From: Rikenellaceae bacterium
Lineage (GTDB): Bacteria > Bacteroidota > Bacteroidia > Bacteroidales > Rikenellaceae
Reading direction: 5' to 3'
DNA: 43,028 nucleotides
Assembly (NCBI GenBank): GCA_031256675.1
Contig: JAIRQC010000094.1
Coordinates: 1-43,028, forward strand
The notes beneath the pieces were generated by a model. That model had not been told where the DNA came from. It was given only the letters and a program-made list of their open reading frames with translations, and did no database searches. Shown piece after piece: positions 29,111 to 37,566 of the stretch; position 1 is the first letter of the stretch; each line of letters starts with the position of its first letter. Position numbers and translations under genes: made by a program.

Positions 29111-30177
29111 CACAATAGTGTTCTGTACAGGTTTGCCGTCCGTTGCGCCGTCCTCTCCCACGAGAAGAGCTCCGAGCGTTTGTCGCCCCGCTCTACCAGT
29201 GTTTTTGCGAGGGCGTTGTCGTGCAGTATGCGTTCTACGGCCTCGCAGATCGAACCTTCCGACAACGGATCGAAAAACAGCCCCGCATCACCGGCCACCT
29301 CCCTGAAACAGCGGTTATCGCTCAGAACCACAGGCGTATGGCAGCTCCACGCTTCGAGGATCGGGATGCCGAACCCCTCGTTGAGCGACGGGAAGACAAA
29401 AGCCGCGGCCCCGGCATAGAGAGAGGCCAGTGCGTGGTCGTCTATCCTGTCACACATCAGCACATTATCCTCCACGCCCAACTCCCGCAACATGGCGCGC
29501 TCGCCCTCTCCCGAAGGCCTGCCCCCGGCGCAGACCAGCCGGAGGCCGTCGCGTTTCAACACCCCTCCGATAGAGCGGACAAGCATCTCGAAGTTTTTGT
29601 GCCCGCCGCGGTGACCGACATACAGCAGATATTTGTCGGGTAAAGCGGGCAATTTCGCCCCGACCATCCTGTCATTGATGGAGGCCCCGTGATAGATCAC
29701 CTCGATTTTCTCCTGCGGCAGTCCGTACAGTTCGACAATATCATCCTTCGTGGCCTGCGACACGGCGATTATTCGGTCGGCCCGTCGCGCAAAATCGCCT
29801 TTGGTGGCCAGCAGTTGGCCCGTCTCACGCTCGACGATCGCGTCGTGAATAGTGACGACCATAGGCTTGTTATCAGGCAATGCCCTGAGCATGAATGCTT
29901 CGGTATCGGTCGGGTGAAAAACGTCATACCGCGCCGGGCACATCAGGGCCAGCTTGACGATCATGTCGTTCACCGTTGCGAAGATGGCCTTGTCGTCGCG
30001 CACAAATTTTCGCCTTAGGCGCGCGTCGGAGAGGATATATCGGTTTTTGGTGAACAGACTTGCTAACAGCGAGTTTGCCCCCTCGTCCGCCATCCGTTTG
30101 CAGAGTTCGTAATGGTAACGCGACACTCCCCCCGCCCGCTGCCGGGCAAAGGCCGTCCCGTCGTAAAGTATATTCAT
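29110..30177 (-). CDS. Family 4 glycosyltransferase
   Basis: 355-aa GT-B-fold transferase using a nucleotide sugar. The start MNILYDGTAFARQRAGGVSRYHYEL at 30177 carries the acceptor-side GGVSRY motif; a 20-residue upstream extension (MLRIILTNFAIFV) is probably leader. C-terminal donor-site motifs are YLLYVGHRGGHKN, VCAGG and FVFPSLNEGFGIPILEAW with the family's Glu-x7-Glu. With the overlapping GT2 it makes a two-gene glycan-assembly unit, but there are no Wzx/Wzy-type partners in the window. Confidence 0.93.
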   Translation of the reverse strand: MNILYDGTAFARQRAGGVSRYHYELCKRMADEGANSLLASLFTKNRYILSDARLRRKFVRDDKAIFATVNDMIVKLALMCPARYDVFHPTDTEAFMLRALPDNKPMVVTIHDAIVERETGQLLATKGDFARRADRIIAVSQATKDDIVELYGLPQEKIEVIYHGASINDRMVGAKLPALPDKYLLYVGHRGGHKNFEMLVRSIGGVLKRDGLRLVCAGGRPSGEGERAMLRELGVEDNVLMCDRIDDHALASLYAGAAAFVFPSLNEGFGIPILEAWSCHTPVVLSDNRCFREVAGDAGLFFDPLSEGSICEAVERILHDNALAKTLVERGDKRSELFSWERTAQRTANLYRTLL

Positions 30178-30200
30178 CACCCTTTGTAATCTTTCGGACA

Positions 30201-30208
30201 CAAAGATA
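30201..30208 (-). promoter_or_regulatory. -7 motif for the glycosyltransferase pair
   Basis: CAAAGATA reads TATCTTTG on the minus strand, 24 nt upstream of the GT4 start at 30177. Confidence 0.5.
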
Positions 30209-30219
30209 GCAAAATTAGT

Positions 30220-30450
30220 GAGAATTATTCGGAGCAAAGCGGAGAATAATCACCGACCGGAGCAGGCCCTGTCGCCGGTGGGCAGCGCAGTTGCCCGTGC
30301 GGCGGCGGACGAACAGCGGAGGGAGGTAACAGGAAAGTGCGAAATGAGAATTATTCGGAGCAAAGCGGAGAATAATCACCGAGCGGAGCAGGCCCGTCTC
30401 GCGAAGCGATGCGGCGAATAGCGAAGGGAGGTAACAGAGAAGTGAGTAGT
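30220..30450. repeat. Two-copy 126-bp direct repeat with internal hairpins
   Basis: GAGAATTATTCGGAGCAAAG begins both copies (30220 and 30346). They share GGAGAATAATCACCGA, CGGAGCAGGCCC and a terminal GGGAGGTAACAG block. Inside each, ATTATTC and GAATAAT form a perfect 7-bp hairpin around GGAGCAAAGCGGA. The middle sections differ (GTCGCCGGTGGGCAGC versus GTCTCGCGAAGCGATG). It lies between the GT4 promoter and the VWA gene and resembles a mobile palindromic repeat. Confidence 0.8.
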
Positions 30451-30501
30451 GGTTAATGAATGACAATTAGTTACTTGTCTCTCAGCACTTATCATTATTC
30501 G

Positions 30502-32394
30502 CTATTTCTGCATTCCTCCTGCGGTTTCGGCCAGACGGATGAACTCGCGACGATAGCCGTTGGGGTCGTCGCCGAGGCCGAGACGGGCCAGTTCGACCAC
30601 GCGCCCGTATGTTGCGTCGCCCTTGGAGTCGCTCTCGCGCAACAACTGGGCGAACATCGCCGCCGCTGCCGCAAACCGGAAGTCGTCCGAATCGCACTCC
30701 TTTTCGCGCCACACCACCGGAATCTCGAACTTGCTGCTCACATCGGCGTCGGGGGCCTTGTAACGTATCTTTATGTTCATCAGCTCGTTGCTCACCGTGC
30801 CACCTGCGATGGCGGCCTCGGCGACCCCCGGGACGGATTGCTGTCGATAGCGCAACGGATCGACGCTCGGCTTTTCGCTTCCTGTGGGGACTATCTCGTA
30901 AAGAGCTGTCACACTGTTGCCTGCGCCGATCTCGCCCGCGTCTTTCGTGTCGTCGTTGAAATCCTCGCTACGTAACAGACGGCTCTCGTAACCCACCAGC
31001 CTGTAAGATTCCACCTGTGCCGGATTGAACTCCACCTGCAACTTTACATCTTTGGCCACCGTGCAGACCGTGCCGCCAAACTCGCGAACAAGGAAGCGGT
31101 TGGCTTCCTGCATGTTGTCGATGTAGGCGTAGTTGCCGTTACCCTTCTCGGCCAGCGTCTGCATCTTGCTGTCCTTGTAGTTGCCCATGCCGTAGCCCAA
31201 CACGGTGAGGAAAACCCCTGCCTCCTTGCGCTCGCGCTCTATGAGCTCTTCGAGCCCCGCGTTGCTCGACACTCCGACGTTGAAATCGCCGTCCGTGGCG
31301 AGGATCACACGGTTGTTGCCATCCTTGATAAGATTCTGGTGGGCAACCTGATAGGCCAACCTGATGCCCGCACCTCCGGCTGTCGAGCCGCCTGCCGAGA
31401 GGTTGTCGACAGCCTCGCGGATCTTCTGCTTGTCGCTCCCTGAGGTCGAGGGCAACACCAGCCCCGCGGCCCCTGCATAGACTACTATGGCGGCCCTGTC
31501 CTCGTCGCGCAAATTGTTGACCAGCAGCTTTATCGAGGCCTTGACCAGCGGCAGCGCACTGTACATCGACCCCGACACGTCGATCAGAAAGACGAAGTTG
31601 GCTTTGGGCAGCTTATCCGAGGGTATCTCCCTGGCTTTGATCCCGATACGCACCAACTGATGACTGCCGTTCCAGGGGCAGGGGCCGATCTCGTAATCCA
31701 CCGCCAGCGGACGGTCGCCCGTGGGCTTGGGATAGTTGTATGAGTGGTAGTTGACGAACTCCTCGACGCGCACCGCATCGCGCGGCGGCATCTGCCCTGC
31801 GGAGATCATCCGGCGGACGTTGCTGTATGACGCGCCGTCCACTTCGAGCGCAAAGGTCGACAGCGGCTCGCGTGCCACGGAGATGAATCGATTCTCTCTG
31901 AACGAGTTATACTCCTCCGTATTCTTCTCCTCGCGCACGACCGGCATGGTGAAACTCATCACAGCATTATTATCGGGGGCGGCGTATTCCTCCTGAATGG
32001 ACGCCTCGGCCGTGGCCAACGCGCCCGTCTTAACTTTTTTGTATATTATACTGCGTGAACCCGTCACGACCACATCGTCGATTTGGAGGTCGTCCGGCTG
32101 CAGCGCAACGTCGATCACCCCGGCAGCCTTGACCGTGCGATTTTCTGTCTTGAAACCCAAATAGCTGTAAATCAACACATCTCCCTTTTTTGCCGAAATG
32201 CTGTACCTGCCTTCTGCGTCGGTGACAACGCCGGTTTTGGTATTTTTCACCGCAACGGCCACCCCGGCAAAAGGCAGTCCGTCTGTTGAGTCGGTAACAC
32301 GTCCGGTGACGGCGAGGTCTGCGGACGCAGCTGCAATGGCGATCGTTCCGATGCATAGCGCACATAGCGCGACGCTCATAAACAGTTTTTTCAT
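30502..32394 (-). CDS. VWA-domain protein with carboxypeptidase-regulatory-like domain
   Basis: 630-aa exported protein. Signal peptide 1-24 (MKKLFMSVALCALCIGTIAIAAASA), then a CarboxypepD_reg-like beta domain (about 28-100, GRVTDSTDGLPFAGVAVAVKNTKTG) ending in IDDVVVTGSRS (105-115), the pattern that normally leads into a TonB-dependent receptor plug. No barrel follows. Next come a von Willebrand-type N-terminal region (150-235, EYNSFRENRFISVAREPLSTFALEVD), a VWA domain with MIDAS motif DVSGSM (272-277) and a C-terminal DUF3520-like region. This YfbK-like architecture binds metal and probably a protein partner in the envelope. It is divergent from an ECF sigma gene with only 93 bp between. 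Confidence 0.92.
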   Translation of the reverse strand: MKKLFMSVALCALCIGTIAIAAASADLAVTGRVTDSTDGLPFAGVAVAVKNTKTGVVTDAEGRYSISAKKGDVLIYSYLGFKTENRTVKAAGVIDVALQPDDLQIDDVVVTGSRSIIYKKVKTGALATAEASIQEEYAAPDNNAVMSFTMPVVREEKNTEEYNSFRENRFISVAREPLSTFALEVDGASYSNVRRMISAGQMPPRDAVRVEEFVNYHSYNYPKPTGDRPLAVDYEIGPCPWNGSHQLVRIGIKAREIPSDKLPKANFVFLIDVSGSMYSALPLVKASIKLLVNNLRDEDRAAIVVYAGAAGLVLPSTSGSDKQKIREAVDNLSAGGSTAGGAGIRLAYQVAHQNLIKDGNNRVILATDGDFNVGVSSNAGLEELIERERKEAGVFLTVLGYGMGNYKDSKMQTLAEKGNGNYAYIDNMQEANRFLVREFGGTVCTVAKDVKLQVEFNPAQVESYRLVGYESRLLRSEDFNDDTKDAGEIGAGNSVTALYEIVPTGSEKPSVDPLRYRQQSVPGVAEAAIAGGTVSNELMNIKIRYKAPDADVSSKFEIPVVWREKECDSDDFRFAAAAAMFAQLLRESDSKGDATYGRVVELARLGLGDDPNGYRREFIRLAETAGGMQK

Positions 32395-32459
32395 GGCACG
32401 TTATTTGTTGGTTTTGTTTTATTGATGCCGCAAAACGACTTTTTCCACAAAAAAATTTC

Positions 32460-32467
32460 TAATTTTG
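32460..32467 (+). promoter_or_regulatory. -7 motif for the ECF sigma gene
   Basis: TAATTTTG, 20 nt before the ATG at 32488, in a 93-bp divergent intergenic region. No clear opposite -7 match was found for the VWA gene; TCGTTTTG on the minus strand is the closest. Confidence 0.45.
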
Positions 32468-32487
32468 TCAATAAATTTTGATCTTCT

Positions 32488-33060
32488 ATGCGTTGGAACC
32501 GTGATAACATGGAGCGAATGAGCGACGCCGCCCTGCTCGAGAACTATCTCGATACGGGCGAGGCCGAGTATTTCGGCACGCTCTACAATCGTTATATTCA
32601 GCTTGTTTACGGCCTGTGTCTGCGCTATCTGCGCAGCGTCGAGAGCGCCGAGGACGCCGTGATGCAGATATTCGAGGAGCTCATGCCGCGCGTCGGACGC
32701 TATCGCATCGGCGAATTTCGCACCTATATATACAGCGTCGCGCGCAACCACTGTTTGCAGGAGTTGCGGCGAAAAAAGATCGCGTTTGCCCCTGAATCGG
32801 AGCTGGCATTTGTGGAATCGGGCGACATGGCGCATCTACTGGACAAACGCGACGACCAGCGGCGGCAGCAACGGCTGAACAGATGCATCGAGCGGCTACC
32901 CGCCCCGCAACGCACCAGCATCCGGCTGTTCTTCCTCGAGGAACGGTCGTATGCCGACGTGGCCGAGATGAGCGGCTACAACGTCAAGAGCGTCAAAAGT
33001 TACATCCAGAACGGAAAACGCAACCTCAAAAAGTGTATCGATGGCGACCTCACTGCTTGA
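32488..33060 (+). CDS. ECF-type RNA polymerase sigma factor
   Basis: 190-aa sigma-70 family protein. Region 2 (about 30-100) contains FGTLYNRYIQLVYGLCLRYLRSVESAEDAVMQIFEELMPRV and the DNA-melting segment FRTYIYSVARNHCLQELRR. Region 4 (about 130-185) has LPAPQRTSIRLFFLEERSYADVAEMSGYNVKSVKSYIQNGKRNLKKC, a helix-turn-helix recognising the -35. No region 3, as expected for ECF. A second Met at codon 8 (MERMSD) is a possible alternative start. The downstream membrane gene overlaps it by 20 bp, the usual sigma/anti-sigma coupling. Confidence 0.95.
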   Translation: MRWNRDNMERMSDAALLENYLDTGEAEYFGTLYNRYIQLVYGLCLRYLRSVESAEDAVMQIFEELMPRVGRYRIGEFRTYIYSVARNHCLQELRRKKIAFAPESELAFVESGDMAHLLDKRDDQRRQQRLNRCIERLPAPQRTSIRLFFLEERSYADVAEMSGYNVKSVKSYIQNGKRNLKKCIDGDLTA

Positions 33061-34072
33061 ATATATCCGCTCGGACCGCCGCGGGCCGAAAGCCCATCGC
33101 ATAGAACTCGAAGCGATGGGCGACGCGCTGTTGCATAGCGCAATAGAGGGCCTCGACGCTGTCGATGGCGACCACGAACAGGCCATCGAACGGCTGCGGC
33201 AGCGCATCGGCGAGCGCGTGGCGACAGTTTCGGGGCGCGCTGTGGCCGAGCAGCGCGGTTATGTGACTACGGGCCGCTCACGTGCGCCGAGACCATTGCG
33301 GCGACGGGTTGCGAGGTGGAGTTTTGCCGCCGGATTGCTGCTGTGCGTGGCTACGGCCGGACTGCTGCTCTATCTGCGCGACGAAACGCCCGACGCGCCG
33401 CTCCTGGCCGAAATATTGGAGTGTCCGTCCGGCGACTCCCTCCACATGCCGTTGGACATGCTTGCCTACGGGCCAGCTTTGAACGAGGCTCTCGCAGAGG
33501 CGGGCGACGCTTCCGTGGCCGAACAGGCCGAACAGTTAACTGTGCCCGTGGTTGTCCCCGACGCAAAGGCGCGCGACGAGGCAGCCCCGCAAAGGGTCAG
33601 GGACAGGAGCGCAGCCAATGCCGAGGTTAAGGCCTCGCATGTTGCCGAGCCTGTTCACATTGCCGAACCTGAGCATGTCGCGGGGCCGGCCGCCGTCGAA
33701 GGGTCGAGCGTTGACGAGGTGGTCGTCGCCGGTTACGGCACGTCCGTCAGGAGCGCTACGACAGGCGCAGTCGCTGCAAAGGATTTGTCGTCGGAGAGCA
33801 AAACCGAGATCGGCGCGAACAAGGTGCAGACGGCAGAGTTCGACAGCTATGTGGCCGCGAAAATATCGCCGCAGAAGGACAGCGACGGCAACACGATAAA
33901 AGGCACGGTTACGGCCCGATTCACCGTAGACGCTAAGGGGCGCGTAACCGACCTGCAAATACTCACCCCGCTCTCTCCGAAGGCGGACAAGGAGGCCCGC
34001 CGCCTGATAACCAAATATCGCCGCTGGGCTCCGACCACGGCCCCGATCACCGTCACTATTCCGTTCGAGTAG
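33041..34072 (+). CDS. Anti-sigma-like membrane protein with TonB C-terminal domain
   Basis: 343-aa single-pass protein. The cytoplasmic N-terminus (1-92) is helical and basic, in the position of an anti-sigma domain. The membrane helix is 93-112 (WSFAAGLLLCVATAGLLLYL). A periplasmic low-complexity stretch (about 150-220) has repeats AEPVHIAEPEHVAGPAAVE. Then comes SVDEVVVAGYGTSVRSATTGAV (223-244), nearly identical in pattern to the SusC-type TonB-receptor signature, and finally a TonB/energy-transducer C-terminal domain (268-343, YVAAKISPQKDSDGNTIKGTVTARFTVD...GRVTDLQI). The gene overlaps the ECF gene by 20 bp. The hybrid suggests envelope signalling through sigma release; regulation of sigma is inferred from position. 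Confidence 0.85.
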   Translation: MATSLLEYIRSDRRGPKAHRIELEAMGDALLHSAIEGLDAVDGDHEQAIERLRQRIGERVATVSGRAVAEQRGYVTTGRSRAPRPLRRRVARWSFAAGLLLCVATAGLLLYLRDETPDAPLLAEILECPSGDSLHMPLDMLAYGPALNEALAEAGDASVAEQAEQLTVPVVVPDAKARDEAAPQRVRDRSAANAEVKASHVAEPVHIAEPEHVAGPAAVEGSSVDEVVVAGYGTSVRSATTGAVAAKDLSSESKTEIGANKVQTAEFDSYVAAKISPQKDSDGNTIKGTVTARFTVDAKGRVTDLQILTPLSPKADKEARRLITKYRRWAPTTAPITVTIPFE

Positions 34073-34115
34073 AAAACCTTGCCCCTCGCGCGGGTAGGGA
34101 ACAGCGCCAGCAATG

Positions 34116-34175
34116 TTGCGAGCGGAACGAAGCAATCCGGTTTTGGCCTGCCGGATCGCTTCGCTCCGCTCGCAA
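34116..34175. repeat. REP-like palindromic element, copy 3
   Basis: Left arm 34116-34140 (TTGCGAGCGGAACGAAGC then AATCCGG) and right arm 34151-34175 are complementary over 25 bp with two A/G differences that still allow wobble pairing; the loop is 10 nt (TTTTGGCCTG). It sits between the convergent TonB-hybrid and DUF5723-like genes and may stop transcription from both. Arms match those at 18076-18144. Confidence 0.85.
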
Positions 34176-34208
34176 TGACTGCGGCCCCCGCAAAGGCGGG
34201 AAACCGGA

Positions 34209-35600
34209 CTATACCCTTTTCTTTCCTATCCTGAACGTCAGGCCGAACTGAAATTCGGTGGTCAGGTTGTTCAGGGGCATGTAGTAGCGCGGGGCAAATT
34301 CGAGGCTGCCGACATGGGCGGCGACGAAGAAGTTGACCGGGCCGGAGAATGTCATCGACAGACCGCACGAGAATGGGTAGTTGAATGGCTTGGCAACGTC
34401 TGCCGAGAGCGAGAACCAGCTTGCCGGACGATATGTGGCGGCGAGCATCAGCTCGTGGTAGTTGACGGCGGCAGGGGAGTTGAGATAGCCCATGTAGCTG
34501 AGCCCCACGGAGAGCAGGTCGCGGTTATCTTTGCGGAATATGCCGTATTCGGCGCTGGCGCGCAGGTTGGCGCTCAGCCATTGGGTTTTGTTGCCGCCCG
34601 CCGAAGCGTCGGGACGGAAACGGATCATCTCTTCGAGGTCTTCGACCAACTGCTCGTACTGGTCGTCGACGTTGCCTGTGACGTTTTCGAAGCCGTGATA
34701 GTCGGCATGACCCTGAGCGTGGGCGTAGAGCGTCTGACGCCACGACATTATGCCGACGTCGTTCACCGCGAGGGCCAGCGTCAGGCGCGGCACGAAAAAA
34801 TCTTTGTACGTCGCGCCGAGGTCGACGCCGAAGCCGTTACCGGTCAGTTTGAATTTGGAAAAACTGCCGAAGTCGAAACTGTCCCAGTCGATCGCGCCAT
34901 TGCTATCAAGGTCGTATTTCAGGTCGGTCGAAGCCCTTATCACGCCGTCGGCGTCGACAACCCATGCGTCCTGACCGAGAGTGGCTTTGAAGTTGTTGTA
35001 GCGAACGTCTGCGCGGGCAAGGCCGGCCAGATATTTGCCACGCAGCCCGACGCGCAGATGCTCGTTGATATCTTTCGACACCCCCAGCGAGTTCTCGATG
35101 ACCAGGTCCGCGCCGATGTTGAGGCTGGAGAGGTTCATCACCCGCTGCGACGAGCCGGTGCCCTCTTTCGCCATGCGGATCAGGTCGCCGGGAATGGTGA
35201 CCCAGCTGCGCTGTTTGACCTGCGAGCTGAAATCCCAGAATGTGCTTTTGCCTGTGTAGAACCCGAACGAGACGAGGTTCAGGCGCACCTGATCGCCGAC
35301 GTTGTTGTTGTCGCGCACCTTGTTGAGGTAGCTCGCGGGGATGCTTTTGTCGAGCAGGGTCACCAGATGGCCGTCCTGAGGGATGATGAAGGTCTTCGGG
35401 ACGATGTTGCTGGTCACCTTGAACGCTGTGCGGCCGAGCGGGAACAGCGCGAGGTAGCCCTGCTCGGGGGCGAACGAGGGGTTGAACTCCGAGCGGAAGT
35501 TGTAGCGTTCGTCGAAGTAGAACGACGAGCCCCCCTCCTGTGCGTTGACGGCCATGACACAGACGAGCGTCGCCATGCCGGAGATTATGATTTTTTTCAT
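34209..35600 (-). CDS. DUF5723-like outer-membrane-associated protein
   Basis: 463-aa exported protein with signal peptide MKKIIISGMATLVCVMAVNAQ. The start at 35600 is the ATG; a TTG two codons upstream is ignored. The mature protein is beta-rich with alternating hydrophobic strands (VRLNLVSFGFYTG, LRVGLRGKYLAGLARADV, LTLALAVNDVGI) and ends in a short strand LTTEFQFGLTFRIGKKRV, as in outer-membrane barrels. The pattern (FRSEFNPSFAPEQGYLALFPLG) fits the Bacteroidetes DUF5723 family. It contains a calcium-loop-like DLDSNGAIDWDSF. It follows the large lipoprotein gene by 145 bp and is likely its functional partner. Substrate unknown. Confidence 0.82.
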   Translation of the reverse strand: MKKIIISGMATLVCVMAVNAQEGGSSFYFDERYNFRSEFNPSFAPEQGYLALFPLGRTAFKVTSNIVPKTFIIPQDGHLVTLLDKSIPASYLNKVRDNNNVGDQVRLNLVSFGFYTGKSTFWDFSSQVKQRSWVTIPGDLIRMAKEGTGSSQRVMNLSSLNIGADLVIENSLGVSKDINEHLRVGLRGKYLAGLARADVRYNNFKATLGQDAWVVDADGVIRASTDLKYDLDSNGAIDWDSFDFGSFSKFKLTGNGFGVDLGATYKDFFVPRLTLALAVNDVGIMSWRQTLYAHAQGHADYHGFENVTGNVDDQYEQLVEDLEEMIRFRPDASAGGNKTQWLSANLRASAEYGIFRKDNRDLLSVGLSYMGYLNSPAAVNYHELMLAATYRPASWFSLSADVAKPFNYPFSCGLSMTFSGPVNFFVAAHVGSLEFAPRYYMPLNNLTTEFQFGLTFRIGKKRV

Positions 35601-35654
35601 GATCAAACGATCTTCAATTTATGATAAGCTGTCAGTATCCCGCGAGTGGCTTTC

Positions 35655-35702
35655 GCCTTTTGTCCCATTCGTCCGGCCTGCCAGGCAGCTGAAACAAAAG
35701 GC
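35655..35702 (-). promoter_or_regulatory. Hairpin between the lipoprotein and DUF5723-like genes
   Basis: GCCTTTTGT (35655-35663) pairs with ACAAAAGGC (35694-35702), with a nested GCCTG-CC-AGGC stem. No T-run follows on the minus strand, so it is more likely an RNA-stability or attenuation element than a plain terminator. Confidence 0.45.
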
Positions 35703-35745
35703 AAAATCCATCTTGCGACAAACATCGAACATAATTTCAGATTAC

Positions 35746-37458
35746 TTATTCCTTTATTTTACCCAGATGAATGCCGCCATTTAACTTGCCCCAGACGCGC
35801 GGCAGGGAGAAGTAGCCGTCGCCGTAGAGCTGGCCGCCCTGGCCCTGACCTGGCTTTGCGACGACCTCGAAGATGATGTTGCGCAGCTCTTTAAGCTGTT
35901 CTTTCGGGCCGTAGAGGGCGATATTGACGGTCGATCTGGCCGGTGCGCCGCGCTGTCCGGCCTGCACCCTCACCGTGTTGGCCCCGTCAAGCGTGGTATT
36001 GACCCCGGTCAGGGCTTCGTAATTCTCATTGCAGGGGACTACCGTAAGCTGCATCCCCAGCGGTATGGTGCTCTCGACCTCGCAGCCCAGTTCTATCCTG
36101 TTGTTGTCGGAGTGGAACAGGCGGTCGACGGTCTCCTCGTCAAGCATGTCAAACGACACGGTATCCCTGAACGCAATGGCAAAACTCTGGCCCAGCGAGA
36201 GCGGCATCCCGAACTTCAAACCGATGTTGTATTCGGGCGCTATGTCGTTCAGGTTGAGCGTCTGCGTGCCCGTGGAGGTTTTGATCTCATATTCGGCCTT
36301 GATCTTTTCGGGCTGCCCGACGAACAGAGTGTTCAGGTCGATGCTCATGGGGTGCGAGTAGCCTCCCTGCGACGAGGGCGAGGTAACTCCGCTGTTTTTG
36401 ACGGTGAAGTCGTAGTGGGAGTGTTCGGTTCCCAGCCTCAGCGGTATTTCTATGCCATTGCCGTCGACGCCGCCGACCACCGGAATGAGCTTGACGACGG
36501 TTGTGAGCCCTACGGGCAACTTTTTGGCAGCGCCGTCCCCGTCGAGAATGTCTATGCCGAGGTTGAACGTCGGATCGTCGAAGTTGATGTCGGTCTGGCT
36601 GTTGCGGATGCGTTCGATGCCGTCGAGCGGAAATTCGGCGTCGTTGTTCACCGACAGGTCGAACTCGCCGGTCACCGCGCTGATAGCCGCGTCGAAGTCG
36701 ACGGTTATGTCCAGTTGCCCGGCAGGCAGCGTGGTTGTCGCCTTGACTGTTCCGCCGATGCTGAATGAGGCGGCGTAGCTGTAGGTCGAGGTGGCGAGCG
36801 GCGTGGCGAAGTCGATCCTCGTCACCCTGAAAGTATACGCGCTCCTGCCGTTCTTCAACGGGAAACTGCGGGTCACAGGGTCGAAGTCCAGGGAGGGGTC
36901 TGCCACGATGGTCATGCTCGGGTCGATCGTGACGCTAAGTCCGGATATGTCCATAGTCGCAGGAACGCCGGAAATGCTAAGCGTCACCACGTCGCTCTGA
37001 CCGTTGGGGCCGCCGCCGAAATCGATGGAGCTGAGCGAGATCACGCCTGGGGGCATGATCACGTCGAAGGTTATCTCCTCCGCCGAAAGCTGCTGGGTTG
37101 TGAACGGCGTGTTGATTGCGCTGATGGTCGGGTAGCCGATGTAGTCGTCGAGCGAGCCCGTGGCGGCGATGGCGGTAAAATCCAGATCGTCGCCGAGCGA
37201 CACCTCCTGCTGCTCGTCGAAGTTGATCGACATAAGCCCGGTCTGGTCGTCGAAGGTGATGAAATCCGCATCGCCCTCTTCGAGCAACTCCCTCAATGTC
37301 TTGGGGTCGGCCTTTCCGAGCGGAAAGACGAGCCCGTCGCCGAATAGCACGATGTTGTCGGTCTCGAGATCCTGGAGCCGATAGTCGCTGTTTATGCACG
37401 CCGTACATGCAACGGCAGTGATAGTCAGCAACATAATCTTGTTAATCAGTTTTCCCAT
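35746..37458 (-). CDS. Large lipoprotein of unknown function
   Basis: 570-aa lipoprotein. The start MGKLINKIMLLTITAVACTACINSD at 37458 gives a lipobox CTAC with Cys21; a 22-residue extension further upstream lacks sense. The rest is beta-strand-rich with repeated Ile/Thr/Ser patches (VVTLSISGVPATMDISGLSVTIDPSMTIV), suggesting several Ig- or jelly-roll-like domains. No enzymatic motif. Many acidic residues could bind calcium (DDDLDF-like, DILDGDGAAK). It is upstream of the DUF5723-like gene in the same orientation; similar lipoprotein/beta-barrel pairs occur in Bacteroidales. Probably anchored at the outer membrane. Confidence 0.82.
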   Translation of the reverse strand: MGKLINKIMLLTITAVACTACINSDYRLQDLETDNIVLFGDGLVFPLGKADPKTLRELLEEGDADFITFDDQTGLMSINFDEQQEVSLGDDLDFTAIAATGSLDDYIGYPTISAINTPFTTQQLSAEEITFDVIMPPGVISLSSIDFGGGPNGQSDVVTLSISGVPATMDISGLSVTIDPSMTIVADPSLDFDPVTRSFPLKNGRSAYTFRVTRIDFATPLATSTYSYAASFSIGGTVKATTTLPAGQLDITVDFDAAISAVTGEFDLSVNNDAEFPLDGIERIRNSQTDINFDDPTFNLGIDILDGDGAAKKLPVGLTTVVKLIPVVGGVDGNGIEIPLRLGTEHSHYDFTVKNSGVTSPSSQGGYSHPMSIDLNTLFVGQPEKIKAEYEIKTSTGTQTLNLNDIAPEYNIGLKFGMPLSLGQSFAIAFRDTVSFDMLDEETVDRLFHSDNNRIELGCEVESTIPLGMQLTVVPCNENYEALTGVNTTLDGANTVRVQAGQRGAPARSTVNIALYGPKEQLKELRNIIFEVVAKPGQGQGGQLYGDGYFSLPRVWGKLNGGIHLGKIKE

Positions 37459-37566
37459 AAAATTAAGAATTATTTTTGTTTGTATTCGGCGTAAAAGTAA
37501 CATTTTTTTATGTGATTTGTCCACATTTTCGTCACTTTTTCGTCACTTTTTCGGTATACGATGTTA

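Noticed and set aside
34314-35624. 436-codon plus ORF opposite the DUF5723-like gene
   Set aside because: Shadow of the real minus-strand gene, which has a signal peptide and terminal barrel strand.
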